A stretch of DNA of 64,000 bases from Chloroflexota bacterium (GCA_029553955.1 JAKPJZ010000233.1:60607-124606); one strand, 5' to 3'; shown: positions 8,301 to 17,801, counted from the first letter of the stretch. Notes: generated from the sequence alone by a model not told the origin. Translations and numbers: made by a program.

Positions 8301-10476
8301 CCTGGCGGGTCAGCGCCTCGAGCAGCGCGATGACGCGGGCCTTGTCGGCGTGCGCGTGGCCCACCGCCCCGGCATAGGCCAAGGCGGCATCGGCGGGCTT
8401 GCCGGCAGCCGCCAGCGCATCGCCCTGCAGCAGGGCGGCCTCGGCGAAGCCCTTTGACCGCCGGCCAAGCTTTTCCTGCAGGGCCTGAGCCTTGGCGGCC
8501 ACCTCTGTGGCGCGCTCGGGCGCGGCTTCGAGGAGCGCGCGGGCGACGGCTATGCCTGAGGCCAGCGCTTCGGGCTGGCCAAGATGGAGCAGGGCGTCGG
8601 CAAGGAGGGCCAGCCCGGCGGCGGGGCACGAACCCACCTGTCGCAGGGCCGCCAGCCGCGTGACGATGACGGGCGCTGTCGCAACGCGGTCGCGCGCAAA
8701 GGCGCGCTGCAGCAGCGCGATCCCTGCGCCGAGCGCCCCGCTGTCGAGGCGAGCCGTGGCGGCCGTCATGAGGGCGTCGGGCCGGCCCGCATCGGCCTCG
8801 GCCAGGCGCTCCAGCCGCACAATGACCTCATCGACCGTCTGCGCATCGAGCGGCACCTGGCGGTAGGCAGCCAGCGAGGCAGCGAACTCGTTCCTGGCCC
8901 GGTGCGCGTCGCCCGCGATCAGGTGGCCCAGCGCGGGCTGTGCGCTGAGGTCCAGTGTGCTCAGGTGCTCCAGCACGCGGCCGGCCTGGGCGGCGCCCAA
9001 CGCGGCCAACACCCGCGCCAGGCAGGCGGCCGCCTCAACAGGCTTGGCGGCTGCGAGCTCCTCGGCCAGGGCGTAGAGCGTGCCGGCGAGAACGCTGGGC
9101 CGGTCCGCCGCCAGCGCGGCATCGGGCCCCTGCCCCTCGAGGGCCGCGAGCAGGCGCCGGTATCCTTCGACGATGGCGCCGCGCTCCGCCGGCTGCTGGC
9201 GCCGGGCGGCTTCGAGCGCGGCGAGCGCGGCGTCACAATCGCCCAGCGCGATCTGTAGCTCGGCCAACTGCAGGCAGAGCGACAGCGACGACGGCGCCAT
9301 GGCCACCAGGGCCTCAAGCCCGCGAGCGGCGCGAGGCAGCGCCGACCGGTCGGCCCGGACCGCTGCGCTGTAGGCCCCCAGGGCCTGCTCGAAGGACCCG
9401 GCCAGCCCGTACGCCCGGCCCAGCTCGAGCTGGGCGTCGGCCGCGGCGCCAGGGCCGACGCGCGCGGCGACATCGACCAGCCGCTGCACCAGGCCGGCAG
9501 CAAAGCCCTGCGCTGCGTCGTCGTGCGGCAGGTCGTCGAGCGCCAGGCGGTAGCGGGCCAGGGCCTCTTCGAAGCGCGATTGCCGGCGCAGGGCATCGCC
9601 CCAGATGCGCTGCGCGCGGCAGCAAGCCCAATGGCCGGCGGCCGGGCGCAGATCTGCCAGCCGCTCGCAGCGGCGAACGAGCTCGACCTCGTTGGCCGAC
9701 CTGGCCAACAGCCGCTCGAGGGCCTCTGCCGCATCATCGGCCTGGCGCAGCTCGAGATACGCATCGGCCAGGTCGAAGAGCGCCGCCATTTCCAGGTCGC
9801 CCAGGGCGAGCGCCTGCGCCAGGTGCTCGGCCGCCTGCGCATACTCGCGCTGGCGAAAGAGGAGCAGGCCCAGCGTCTCACGGGCCGACGCGCTGTCGCC
9901 GGACCCGGCGACGATGGCCAGCAGCTTGGGGATGAGGCGAGGCGCCTCGTCGGGGCGCAACTCTGCGGCAGCACGATAGCGGCGCACGGCCTCGTCGAAC
10001 TCGCCGGCAGCGGCGAGGGCATCGCCCAGGCGCACCGCCAGCGCTACGCTTCTGGGGTAGCGGTCGTCGAGCGCCGCGCGCAGCGCCGGAGCCAGCTCTT
10101 GCAGCCGGCCCGCCTCGGCCAGCACGTCGGCCGCAGCCGCCAGCGTGTGCTCGCTGGCCGCCACGTCGTTGGCCAGCTTGAGCGCGAGCTCTTGCGCGAC
10201 CGGCAGCCCCCCCTCGTAGCGACGCAGCTCGGCCAGGGCAGCGAACGCCTGATCGCCCTGTGACTGCTGCATGCAGAGGTCGACAAACAGGCGGTAGGCA
10301 TCGAGCACGACGTCTGCGGCGCCGGCCTGGGCGGCGGCGTGCGCATCGCGGGCGATGGCGGCGCGCAGCTCGGCGATGGCGCGGTCGCGGTCGGCCTGCG
10401 GCTTGGCGGCGGCGGCCAGCGCCCTGCGAAGCCGGTCGGCCGGCGAGCGAAAGATCCCGGTGATCCCCACGGTCAC
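5317..10476 (-). CDS. Giant TPR-repeat protein
   Basis: About 1719 residues from a GTG at 10476, preceded by AGGGAG and lying 11 bp after the stop of the upstream gene; the longer open frame lacks support. Almost the whole protein is Ala-rich TPR-like helical repeats (LGDALAAAGEFDEAVRRYR, LELGRAYGLAGSFEQAL, LSLGDAYRQAQQWDAAL are typical). No catalytic motif or membrane segment was found. Its length could hold tens of repeats, giving a very large superhelical scaffold. Base composition and reading frame are uniform, so it looks intact. A platform that gathers the kinases, phosphatases and FHA proteins is a reasonable inference, not a demonstrated function. Confidence 0.85.
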   Translation of the reverse strand: MTVGITGIFRSPADRLRRALAAAAKPQADRDRAIAELRAAIARDAHAAAQAGAADVVLDAYRLFVDLCMQQSQGDQAFAALAELRRYEGGLPVAQELALKLANDVAASEHTLAAAADVLAEAGRLQELAPALRAALDDRYPRSVALAVRLGDALAAAGEFDEAVRRYRAAAELRPDEAPRLIPKLLAIVAGSGDSASARETLGLLLFRQREYAQAAEHLAQALALGDLEMAALFDLADAYLELRQADDAAEALERLLARSANEVELVRRCERLADLRPAAGHWACCRAQRIWGDALRRQSRFEEALARYRLALDDLPHDDAAQGFAAGLVQRLVDVAARVGPGAAADAQLELGRAYGLAGSFEQALGAYSAAVRADRSALPRAARGLEALVAMAPSSLSLCLQLAELQIALGDCDAALAALEAARRQQPAERGAIVEGYRRLLAALEGQGPDAALAADRPSVLAGTLYALAEELAAAKPVEAAACLARVLAALGAAQAGRVLEHLSTLDLSAQPALGHLIAGDAHRARNEFAASLAAYRQVPLDAQTVDEVIVRLERLAEADAGRPDALMTAATARLDSGALGAGIALLQRAFARDRVATAPVIVTRLAALRQVGSCPAAGLALLADALLHLGQPEALASGIAVARALLEAAPERATEVAAKAQALQEKLGRRSKGFAEAALLQGDALAAAGKPADAALAYAGAVGHAHADKARVIALLEALTRQAPQAATAWLVLGDAHQKQVKPATAAALAAYGRALEAGPAETAAVVLERLQGVKAKAKSDEALQARLLRAEALACLQDTSAAAELARILSDAGVRACDAIDRVARLLPEAPATWLLHAEVEAARGLPEQAASWLDRTVAQSAENDAERAREAAGRLAAAFPASAAPRLALARALQRLGRSAEAARVLGDAAEAFAAARAEAVALLEGLTQATPTSDTWLARARAYAAGDNVPAALAALAQAAHDAVALPAIQERLLEIAAAHPGRADVLQALVETETRLQTSAAAQQAVAHARAWLAAAPAEADQVAGALSQTVGVLEGLGAGEDRPLQEAYLAWADALLAAQQPDEAAQQLAAILNRWPEAGGSVAERCRQALATMPALTLRLALADACLACGDCDQAVGVCAAAPERDPAACQALAERCRAVLEATQAEQPTVAARAARAIAERRALQGDAVGAADACATAAGLDGTQAEPLAGWLFDRGWDAASRRLLRYAAAAVLRDAGEATFGQALEMYRTLLEPAFEAEAPQVLQALERFPQGYLAAWQMRLDLYVRLGPGHYGPLLEALQAVVDLFGPEQAGDLLAVCARMDPREPAAYYARARVHEATLALADAAAALLDLSAALPAELPAVERAFRGLLARHPDRHELLLSLGDAYRQAQQWDAALAVYAEAQQAGEALAAGLVERYAAVLAGMPESIPARWGLARAHLTLQQPGPAAQCLDELTDLDAGQAHDAGECVSRLLQTHATCGYGWYVHGKLAYRAGEHAPAIEHLEQALAEGDLPPHALALLYDMMGRAALACGHLDRALADLRQAAALSPDDAALRRALIAVRLALLDRAIAAAQEQLAAGADPVQARLSLAELLQQRGDYAQAVAILQDALPLAGQASPIHLALARCFAGQRRHHMAAASLEAALASDELDLEARKEVLYRLAEARRRQLRYDEAIAALEQVCALDATYQNVLGLLDIVQREKVTAQAQPATLRPTSSVRLLPEGR

Positions 10477-10487
10477 GGCTCCCTGCG

Positions 10488-10913
10488 CTACAGAGCAACG
10501 GCGGCGATTGTCGAAGCCAGAGCTACGAGTGCGGCCAGCCAGGCCAGAGCAGCCTGCCAGGCCGGAGGCTGCTCGGGCAGGCGCAGCTTCCACGGTGCGG
10601 GCCCGGCAGGCATGGCGAACCGCAGGCCGCCACCGCCCCTCGGCAATGAGCGGCGCTGCGCCAACAGCCAATCGGCAAAGTGCTGGTTGTTCTCGTCTAC
10701 AAGCTCGCGGCGGTCTACGCCCACGCCTTGGGCCGTGGCCTCATGCTCCTGCGGCGTCACCGCGTGCACCCGGCAAAAGGCCTTGAGCGCCCGTACGTCA
10801 TCGAGGCTCAGATGGCCCTTGCGCCAGCGCTCCGCCAGCCAGCGCTGGTAGTGAGCGAGGACCTGCCCGCGCCCGGCCGGGGCACCCTCTACTTGCGCCT
10901 GATGCGCTCCCAT
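10488..10913 (-). CDS. Small tail-anchored protein of unknown function
   Basis: 141 residues from the ATG at 10913, which overlaps the end of the phosphatase gene by about 25 bp. A purine-rich GAGGAGGGCAAGAG lies upstream. The N-terminal 90 residues are soluble and helical (YQRWLAERWRKGHLSLDDV). The extreme C-terminus, about 115-141, is a single hydrophobic segment (ALAWLAALVALASTIAAVAL) that would tail-anchor it to the membrane. I do not recognise a family. It sits between a PP2C phosphatase and the giant TPR protein and could tether that complex to the membrane. Confidence 0.65.
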   Translation of the reverse strand: MGAHQAQVEGAPAGRGQVLAHYQRWLAERWRKGHLSLDDVRALKAFCRVHAVTPQEHEATAQGVGVDRRELVDENNQHFADWLLAQRRSLPRGGGGLRFAMPAGPAPWKLRLPEQPPAWQAALAWLAALVALASTIAAVAL

Positions 10914-12388
10914 AGGCTCTTGCCCTCCTCGGGCCCCTGTGGCTGTGGTGGTTCCCGCTGCAGCCCCTGCTGTTGCAGCCATCCATCCACCTTGAGCAGC
11001 CAATCGCGCGTCAGAAGCTGCTCGCATTCCTTGGGATACCCCTGCCACAGATCGAGCAACCGCTCGCCGAGCCGCAATGCGGCTCTTTTGTAAGTATATG
11101 CTGTCTTGGCACTCTTATCAAGCTCTGTACGTAGAGTGCCGACGGTGGCCTCCCGCTCGCGGAGCATGGCCCGGGCGACCTCGATCTCGCGTTGCAGCTC
11201 GGCCTGCGCCAGCTCCAGGCGCTCGATGCGCCGCAGGTACTCGGCCTCACGACGGGCTGGCTCCTCGGGCCAGGATTCGGGCGCTTCGGGGCTCAGCGCC
11301 GACAGAGTCGCCGGCGGCACGGCAGGCGCGCTGGCCTGATCGGGCGCAGGCGCCTCGGACGGGCCGGCCGGCTCGGCGCCGGGCGGCTCGCCGAAGGCGT
11401 CAAAGGCGGCCGGCTCGGCATCGGGGGCCAGGGCCACGACGTCGATCATCTGGCTGAGCTGATCGAGGATTCCCGGTGGCAGCACGTCGCGCACGGCGGC
11501 CCACGAGGCCCGCGCATCGGGCAGGCGCTGCAGGAGATCGGCCATGATGGCCGGAATGCGCGGGCTGCCGGCGGCGTGCCGCGCGGCAAAGCGCAGCAAC
11601 GCCTCGCGCTGCGTGGCAACCTCGGGGCTCTCTTCCCTCGCCGCCAGGATGGCGGCGTAGACCTCGATCTGCCCGCCGGCGTGGCGCGCCACAAAGCGCT
11701 CGCCCTCCACCACGATCACCGACACATTGTCGTGGCTGCCCGCCTGCAGTGCGGCATGCCCAAGCTCCTCGGCCGCGCAGAAGGGGGGGCGCTCGAGGAG
11801 CAGCTCGTGCATGGCCTCGGGGGTCACGTGTTCCCAAAAGCCGTCGCAGCCCAGCAGCAGCACCGAACCCTCGTCAAAAGCAAAGGAAAAGACATCGGGC
11901 GTGACCTGCTCCTGGGCGCCCAGCGAGCGCGTCAGGCTCTTGCCCCGCCGGTGCTCGACGGTCAGCTTGGCCGGCGGCAGCGGCCCGCCATCCGACACGA
12001 ACAGCGCGCAATCGCCCACCTGGGCGGCATAGCCCCGCCCATCCTTGAGCAGCACGGCCAGCAGGGTGGAGCCCATGTCGGAGCCGCGCTGCCGCGCCTC
12101 GTGCCAGAGGGCGGCGCCCGCCTGGCGCACAGCATCGGAGAGGAAGGCCAGCCGCAGCTCGTCCTCGTCCATGCGCTGGCCACCGAGCACGAACGAAGCC
12201 GGATCCTCGTGCTCCACGACCTGGGCGAGCGAGTGGCAGGCAAGCTCGCTGGCCAGCGAGCCGTCGGCGTGGCCGCCCAGGCCGTCGGCCACGGCCAAGA
12301 GATCGCCCGCCGGCGTGCCGAGCGCGACGCAGAGCGAGTCCTCGTTGCCATCGCGGATGCCGGCCGTGGTGAATTGGCTCACCTGCAT
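10889..12388 (-). CDS. PP2C-type Ser/Thr phosphatase with C-terminal coiled coil
   Basis: 499 residues from the ATG at 12388, preceded by GGGAGG; the open frame continues upstream but that part lies under the previous gene. Residues 1-235 form a PP2C domain: GIRDGNEDSL, AVADGLGGHADG, AQVGDCALFV, LGCDGFWEH and AGSHDNVSVIVV supply the metal-binding aspartates. A Pro/Ala-rich linker (about 325-385) leads to a coiled coil (about 390-450, IERLELAQAELQREIEV) and a basic tail. It should dephosphorylate substrates of the neighbouring kinases. It starts 19 bp after the stop of the kinase at 12408-14012, a common kinase-phosphatase pairing. Confidence 0.9.
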   Translation of the reverse strand: MQVSQFTTAGIRDGNEDSLCVALGTPAGDLLAVADGLGGHADGSLASELACHSLAQVVEHEDPASFVLGGQRMDEDELRLAFLSDAVRQAGAALWHEARQRGSDMGSTLLAVLLKDGRGYAAQVGDCALFVSDGGPLPPAKLTVEHRRGKSLTRSLGAQEQVTPDVFSFAFDEGSVLLLGCDGFWEHVTPEAMHELLLERPPFCAAEELGHAALQAGSHDNVSVIVVEGERFVARHAGGQIEVYAAILAAREESPEVATQREALLRFAARHAAGSPRIPAIMADLLQRLPDARASWAAVRDVLPPGILDQLSQMIDVVALAPDAEPAAFDAFGEPPGAEPAGPSEAPAPDQASAPAVPPATLSALSPEAPESWPEEPARREAEYLRRIERLELAQAELQREIEVARAMLREREATVGTLRTELDKSAKTAYTYKRAALRLGERLLDLWQGYPKECEQLLTRDWLLKVDGWLQQQGLQREPPQPQGPEEGKSLWERIRRK

Positions 12389-12407
12389 GTGGCCTCCCTG
12401 GCGGGCC

Positions 12408-14012
12408 TCATGGCGCCCGCAGCTCGAAATCGTCAAAGGCAAAGGTCGCGACGTCGCCGGCCCTGGCCAGGGCGATGGCCAACCCAGCCGTGCCCCGGCT
12501 CTGGCGCGCATCCTCAATCGCGCCCACGAGTTGGTCGTTGACCAAGAGGCCGAGCTGCCGCCCCTGGGCGATGACCGTCAGGCGATTGGCTTGGCCGCGG
12601 TGCAGGGCGGGGCAAGGCGCCCAGTCGAGCAGGGTGGTCCAATCGCCGCTGCACCAGGCGCGCAGGGCCACGTGCCCGTCGCCCCTGGCCCAGAAGACAT
12701 ACTCGCCGCTCTTGCCACTGCGGAAGGTCAGCCCATACTGGCAGCTATCGGGCCCGCTGAGCAGCCGGGCATCGATGGCCAGGGCAAAATCGGTGAGTGG
12801 CGGCTCGTGGCGGATGCGCGAGACAAAGCTGCCGAGCGCCCGCACCTCCCAGCGGTATTCGCCACCGGTGACGCTGAGGTTGCCCACGACGAGGCGCTGC
12901 CTGATGGCGCCCGTCGGCCAGCCGTTGGCGCCGTCGTTGAAGCGGTCGCGGCGGACGACCGTCCAGTGCGCCGGCGCCATGGCCTTGGCGGGTGCGCCCG
13001 GCGCGGGGCTCGGGCCCTGGCCCATGCGGCGGGCGCTCATCTCGCCGAGCAGCGCCCAGACGCGCGCCCGGTTGCCGGTGATGTAGGCAGTCACGATGTC
13101 GTCGACCCATCGCGCCAGCTCCGCATCGGCCGGCTCGGGGCCGGCGAGGGCGGCGCGCAGCTCGGCCACGCTCTGGAAGCGGTCGGCAGGTTTGAGCGCC
13201 AGGGCGCGCATCACGGCGGCATCCACGTGTGGCGCAAGGCCCGGCACCAAGCTGCGCGGCGCGGGCATCTCGGCGTCCTGCAGCCGGTCGATGGCTTCGA
13301 TGGGGTCGCGCCCCGTGAGCAGGGCGTAGAGGGTAGCCCCCAGGGCATAGATGTCGCTTCTGGCGTCGGTGCGTCCCCGGCCGCCGTACTGCTCCGGCGG
13401 GCTGTAACCTGGCGTCGTCGCCCGCGCGCCGATCGTCGTCTTGCCAGAGGAATCCTCGGGCTTGGCAATGCCGAAATCGACCAGATAGACTCGGCCCTCC
13501 CGCGTCAGGATCATATTCGCCGGCTTGATGTCGCGATGGATCACCCCCTGCGCGTGGCAGTACGCCAGGGCATCGGCCACCTGCCCCATCCACTCGAGCA
13601 CGCGCGCTTCGGGCAACGGCTGGCCTTGGGCGGCGGCCTGCACGCGCGCCAGGTCCTGACCCTCGATGAGCGTCATCACCAGATAGTACTCGTCGTCGAG
13701 ACCAAAGTAGTCGGTCACTTTGGGCAGGCCCGGATGGCTGAGCCTGGCCAGGAGCTGCGCCTCGCGCCGGAACTGCTCCGCCGCCTTTTCGCGGGTGATG
13801 GCTACTGCCCTGCCGCCCACGCTGGCGACCGTCGCGTCGGGCAACAGGGTGTCTTCCTCGCTGGGGAGGTACCCCAGGCGCAGCTCCTTCAGGGCGCAGG
13901 GCTGATCGTTGAGTGCGTCGAGGGCGCGGTAGACGGCACCCATGCCGCCCTCGCCGAGCTTGGCCTCGATGCGATAGCGGCCGTGGACCAGAGTCCCGGT
14001 GTTCAGGCTCAT
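12408..14012 (-). CDS. Ser/Thr protein kinase with C-terminal concanavalin-like domain
   Basis: 534 residues from the ATG at 14012. Residues about 10-270 are a eukaryote-like (PknB-type) kinase: P-loop LGEGGMGAVY, lysine in CALKEL, catalytic HRDIKPANM, DFGIAKP, and an APE-like PGYSPPEQYG. A linker leads to a domain at about 345-534 (YRWEVRAL, FALAIDARL, YGLTFRSG, DDFEL) that resembles jelly-roll concanavalin/LamG-type folds; this part is a weaker call. No transmembrane helix is visible, so the C-terminal domain would be cytoplasmic, which is unusual for a sugar-binding type fold. It is followed 19 bp later by a PP2C phosphatase. Confidence 0.9.
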   Translation of the reverse strand: MSLNTGTLVHGRYRIEAKLGEGGMGAVYRALDALNDQPCALKELRLGYLPSEEDTLLPDATVASVGGRAVAITREKAAEQFRREAQLLARLSHPGLPKVTDYFGLDDEYYLVMTLIEGQDLARVQAAAQGQPLPEARVLEWMGQVADALAYCHAQGVIHRDIKPANMILTREGRVYLVDFGIAKPEDSSGKTTIGARATTPGYSPPEQYGGRGRTDARSDIYALGATLYALLTGRDPIEAIDRLQDAEMPAPRSLVPGLAPHVDAAVMRALALKPADRFQSVAELRAALAGPEPADAELARWVDDIVTAYITGNRARVWALLGEMSARRMGQGPSPAPGAPAKAMAPAHWTVVRRDRFNDGANGWPTGAIRQRLVVGNLSVTGGEYRWEVRALGSFVSRIRHEPPLTDFALAIDARLLSGPDSCQYGLTFRSGKSGEYVFWARGDGHVALRAWCSGDWTTLLDWAPCPALHRGQANRLTVIAQGRQLGLLVNDQLVGAIEDARQSRGTAGLAIALARAGDVATFAFDDFELRAP

Positions 14013-14049
14013 GCGTTCGATCCTTGTTCGGTCACCTTGGTGGAGGCGC

Positions 14050-15036
14050 TCATGGCTTGTCGACTGCGACGCGCCGCGTGATCTCACTCAGCAGTATCTG
14101 CAGCCTGGCCCAGGCGCGCTCGCGCTGGGCTGCGTCCAGCTCGACAATCAGGCGGTCGAGCGGGGCGTCACGACCGGCGATAGCGACCGGCAGGGCGCCG
14201 CGCATCTCGGCGACGCTCTGGAAACGCTCGGCCGGGCGGATGGCCAGGGCGCGCATCACCACTGCGTCCATCTTGACCGAAACGCCCGGCGCCAGGGCTC
14301 GCGGCGACGGCATATCGCCGCCGGCGACGCGGAGGCCCGCGGCCCTCGGCGCCTGGCCGGTGAGCAGGGCGTACATAGTCGCCCCCAGGGCGTAGATATC
14401 GCTGCAGACGCCGGTATGCTCGTGCCCGGTGTACTGCTCGATCGGGCTGTAGCCGGTGGTCGCGGCCCGCGCCCCGATGGGCGTCAGCTGCGTGAGCCCG
14501 GCGAGTTTGGCGATGCCGAAATCGACCAGGTAGACCTTGCCCGCCGCCGTCACGATGATGTTGGCGGGCTTGACGTCGCGGTGGATTACTCCCTGGGCGT
14601 GGCAGTAGTCCAGCGCGTCCATCACCTGCACCACCCAGGCCAATACCTCGGGCTCGGGAAAGCCCGTCGCCGCCCGCGCCAACGCCTCCTCCAGGTCCTC
14701 GCCTTCGACCAGCGTCATCACCAGGTAGTGGTCATCGCCGACGGCAAAGCAATCGGTCACCCGCGGCAGGCCGGGATGCTCCAGCCGCGCCAGCAGCCGC
14801 GCCTCCTGCCGGAACTGCTCGGCTGCCACCTCGCGGGTGAGGCGGGGCTTGCCTGCGGTCCTCTGCCGCCGCGTGACCTCCTCCGTTGGCAGGTGCGCCA
14901 GGCCGAGCTGCTTCAGAGCGCAGGGCAGCTCCAGGTGCAGGTCAAAGGCGCGGTAGACCGCGCCCATGCCGCCCTGGCCGAGCTTGCCTTCGATGCGGTA
15001 GCGCCCGACAATCAGACCGTTCGACTCAACGGGCAT
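14050..15036 (-). CDS. Ser/Thr protein kinase, minimal form
   Basis: 328 residues. A single PknB-type kinase domain occupies about 8-270: LGQGGMGAVYRAF, CALKQLGL, HRDVKPANI, DFGIAKL and TGYSPIEQYTG. The last 50 residues are an Arg-rich helical tail without sensor or membrane segment. The ATG at 15036 has GAGG 13 bases upstream. Catalytic residues are complete, so it should be active. The kinase core is closely similar to those at 12408-14012 and 17910-20273, including the loop after the catalytic lysine (LGHLPTEAE-like), which suggests local duplication of one ancestor. Confidence 0.92.
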   Translation of the reverse strand: MPVESNGLIVGRYRIEGKLGQGGMGAVYRAFDLHLELPCALKQLGLAHLPTEEVTRRQRTAGKPRLTREVAAEQFRQEARLLARLEHPGLPRVTDCFAVGDDHYLVMTLVEGEDLEEALARAATGFPEPEVLAWVVQVMDALDYCHAQGVIHRDVKPANIIVTAAGKVYLVDFGIAKLAGLTQLTPIGARAATTGYSPIEQYTGHEHTGVCSDIYALGATMYALLTGQAPRAAGLRVAGGDMPSPRALAPGVSVKMDAVVMRALAIRPAERFQSVAEMRGALPVAIAGRDAPLDRLIVELDAAQRERAWARLQILLSEITRRVAVDKP

Positions 15037-15107
15037 GACGTGTACACCTCGTCAAGCAGCGTGTCTCTCCATACTATATACTACTTGGCCAATTTGCGCC
15101 ATTTGCC

Positions 15108-17801
15108 TCAACGCGCGCCGCACAAGGGCAGGGTATCGCTGGCGTTGCTGCGCAGGGGCAGCCAACCTTCCATGAAGGGATCATTGGGTCCCGGCAGGTG
15201 GGCGCGCACCAGGAGCCGCCCTTCAGTCTGCTTCTTGACCTCGAGCAGCGCGCCCTTGGGCACCGTGCCGGCCGGCGTCTGGGCGTCGACCTCGGGATAG
15301 ATCTTGGTCTCGGCCAGGGTGACGGCCAACGTGTCGAGCGCCTCGTAGGGCAGCGTTCTGCGCACCATCAGCGAAGCGCTGGGCGCCCAGCACTGGCGCT
15401 GGAAATCGCCCTTGCGCAGCAGCAGGCGGCACCACTCGCTGCCGTCGGCGGCTTTTTCGGTGGCCTGGACCCAGACAACCGGGCAGTCGCCCGCAGAGAA
15501 GGGAGCCTCCAGCCTGGCAGCGAGCTTGGGCTCGGCGTAGAGATCGCTCGCCACGGCCACCTCCACTTCAGTCACCGGCGGTGTGGGGGTTGGCGGCGGC
15601 GGCGCGACGGTGCGGATGCTGAACGGCGCGCTTGCCAGCAACACTCTGCTGCCGGCCTTGGCGCCTTTCTCTTCCACGAGCACCTGCAGGGTCTGCTCCC
15701 CCAACCTGCGCGGCCGGATGGAGGCGGTATAGTGGCCTGTGCTGGGACTGCGCTCCATCACGATGTCGGGCACGTCTTTTGCCGAGATGTCCCTGATGAG
15801 GAATTGCAGCCCGCTGAGTATCTCGTTATCTTTCAGCACATCGGCGCCGGCGCCCGAAGGGAAGGGCCGCTCGACCCAGGCGCCGATGGTGGCCGCGCTA
15901 TCCGGCTGCATCGTGAGTGGCTCTGCGGGCACGCCGCTGATGGTGAGCTCCGGTCGGGCGAGCAGCAGCAACGGGAACGTCGGAGGCACGCGCACATCGG
16001 CGGGCTCCTGGAAGACGGCCAACTCGTAGCTTCCCTGGGCCTGCAGTTGCCGGCTCGACTCAAGGTGCCTGATCACGAAGGGCCGGTTGAACAAGTCGTG
16101 GATGTCGACCGACGCCGCATAGACGAGCCCCTGGGATGCGGTCAGCATACTTTCTACGGCCACCGGCGTGCTTTGTGGCGCCGACTGCTCGCCGCCCATG
16201 ATGCGCACCTGGTAATCGGCCGCCTCCGCCGGCAGGGCCAGCCGCACCGGCAACTGCCAGCCTGCCGCAGTGGCGTCGGCCTGCGACAGCACCAGTGGCG
16301 TGTCAAGGTTGATCAGCGAGTCCGACGAGGCGCACTGGCAGGCCTGGGCTTCCTTCAGGGCCTTTTGGGATGCGGTGGCATCGCCTCCTACAGCGTGCGC
16401 GACGCTCAGCCACATCAGCACGTTTCTGCTGAGGCAGACGGGCGGCCGCAGACCCTGTGCGGCCTCCAGGCTGCGTACGGCCCGCGCCAGGTCCGGCGCG
16501 GTCTCTGCGCTAGGCCCGGCCAGGGCGCGCAGTAGGCAGGCCCGCCCCAGGCCAAAGTGGCTTTGGGGAGAGCCCGGCGCGCGCTGGACGGCGACCGCAA
16601 ATCTCTCGACGGCGCGAACAAGCGACGTTTCCCTCGGCTCGCTCGCTTGGAGCTGCGCCCGCGCCAGGCTGATTTCTCCCAGCAGCCGGTACATCTCGCC
16701 GGCATCCGCCGCGTCCATATGGCTGGCCTGCAGCGACTGCAGCACCCGCTCGGCCTCGTCAAACTGGCCACTCTCCACCAGGAGCTGCGCGTAGACCAGG
16801 CCGAAGAACGCCTGCTCGGCCGGGAAGCCTTCCCGCGCCGCCCAGGCCTGCGCTACGGCCTCCGTCAGCTTGACGCGGTCGCATGAGAGCGGCGCTTTCT
16901 CCTGCAGCGCATTGGCCGACCGCAGCAGCACGCACAGGTAGGTAGGATGGTCCTGCGGCAGCGCCGCCCACAGCCTGGACTGATTGCGACCCCAGTCATT
17001 GGCCAGGCGCAGCACGGCGCCATAGTCCTGCTGCATGTACCTGAGGCGAGAGACGTACTCTACGATGGTAATGCCCACCATAGCCTGAGCATCGTCGAAA
17101 GGAACGCGCTCATAGGTGGCCCGGCCACGAAAGCCCCGCCCCGGCAACGCCGGCGTCTCCTCGATATCCAGGCCGACCTCGGTGCCGCTGGGGGCCATCT
17201 GCTGGGCGTGCACCCAGATGGCGGCCCGCAGGCCCTGGTTGCTGCGGAAGGTGTCGAGGGCGCTGTGCCCGCCCTGGGCGGCCGGAGCTGTGGAGACGGT
17301 AGAGTACTCCAGCTTGACGCGGGCATCCTGCAACAGCGCCTGCTCCAGCGCGCGCACGCTGTCGCTGGCAACCTTGTCTGGCGCATCGGCCACTACCATG
17401 ATGGTGTCGATCTTGCGGAACGTCGCGTCGGCCCACCTGGTGATGCGCTCGGCATAGATCAAGCCGAGCCCGAGAATGCAGCATGTGAAGAGCAGCCCCA
17501 TCTTGCGGCATCTGCGAGCGCTGGGGCTGTCAGGTTTGGCGCTGATGATGGTCGAGTATCCCCAGCCCAGCCAACCGGCCGCGCAAAAGGCGATCGACAC
17601 CCCGACACCGATCTTGGCCAGGGCGAACGCTGGCGCATAGGTCGCGCTCCAGGGATCCCAGAGGCGGGTGGCGAAGGCGACGGCCAGGTTGATGACGGTG
17701 AGCGCGGCGTTGCCGAAATCGAACAAGTCGAGCGAGCGGCTCGCTGTCTTCCAAAAGCCCCACAGATGCTTGGCCGATCTCGAAATGAAAGCAATGGCCA
17801 T
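15108..17801 (-). CDS. Membrane protein with TPR-like and SH3-like domains
   Basis: 897 residues. Three hydrophobic segments lie in the first 120 residues (about 28-48, 57-80, 102-118). The large remainder has an ABC-like or CHASE-like region (about 130-230), TPR-like helices (about 310-480), a beta-rich middle, and two SH3b-like modules near the C-terminus (about 745-810 and 825-885, each with a GW or CW turn). A Pro-rich hinge (PPPPTPTPPVTE) precedes the SH3-like part. The topology suggests that most of the protein lies on one face of the membrane, probably outside. I do not recognise the family. It sits between two kinase genes and may be a sensor or substrate. Confidence 0.7.
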   Translation of the reverse strand: MAIAFISRSAKHLWGFWKTASRSLDLFDFGNAALTVINLAVAFATRLWDPWSATYAPAFALAKIGVGVSIAFCAAGWLGWGYSTIISAKPDSPSARRCRKMGLLFTCCILGLGLIYAERITRWADATFRKIDTIMVVADAPDKVASDSVRALEQALLQDARVKLEYSTVSTAPAAQGGHSALDTFRSNQGLRAAIWVHAQQMAPSGTEVGLDIEETPALPGRGFRGRATYERVPFDDAQAMVGITIVEYVSRLRYMQQDYGAVLRLANDWGRNQSRLWAALPQDHPTYLCVLLRSANALQEKAPLSCDRVKLTEAVAQAWAAREGFPAEQAFFGLVYAQLLVESGQFDEAERVLQSLQASHMDAADAGEMYRLLGEISLARAQLQASEPRETSLVRAVERFAVAVQRAPGSPQSHFGLGRACLLRALAGPSAETAPDLARAVRSLEAAQGLRPPVCLSRNVLMWLSVAHAVGGDATASQKALKEAQACQCASSDSLINLDTPLVLSQADATAAGWQLPVRLALPAEAADYQVRIMGGEQSAPQSTPVAVESMLTASQGLVYAASVDIHDLFNRPFVIRHLESSRQLQAQGSYELAVFQEPADVRVPPTFPLLLLARPELTISGVPAEPLTMQPDSAATIGAWVERPFPSGAGADVLKDNEILSGLQFLIRDISAKDVPDIVMERSPSTGHYTASIRPRRLGEQTLQVLVEEKGAKAGSRVLLASAPFSIRTVAPPPPTPTPPVTEVEVAVASDLYAEPKLAARLEAPFSAGDCPVVWVQATEKAADGSEWCRLLLRKGDFQRQCWAPSASLMVRRTLPYEALDTLAVTLAETKIYPEVDAQTPAGTVPKGALLEVKKQTEGRLLVRAHLPGPNDPFMEGWLPLRSNASDTLPLCGAR

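Noticed and set aside
4051..8457. Very long open frame on the plus strand opposite the TPR genes (and similar ones at 17916-21344, 21375-23858, 24501-27224)
   Set aside because: They mirror the codon pattern of the real genes on the other strand, contain no recognisable domains, and are typical of GC-rich DNA.
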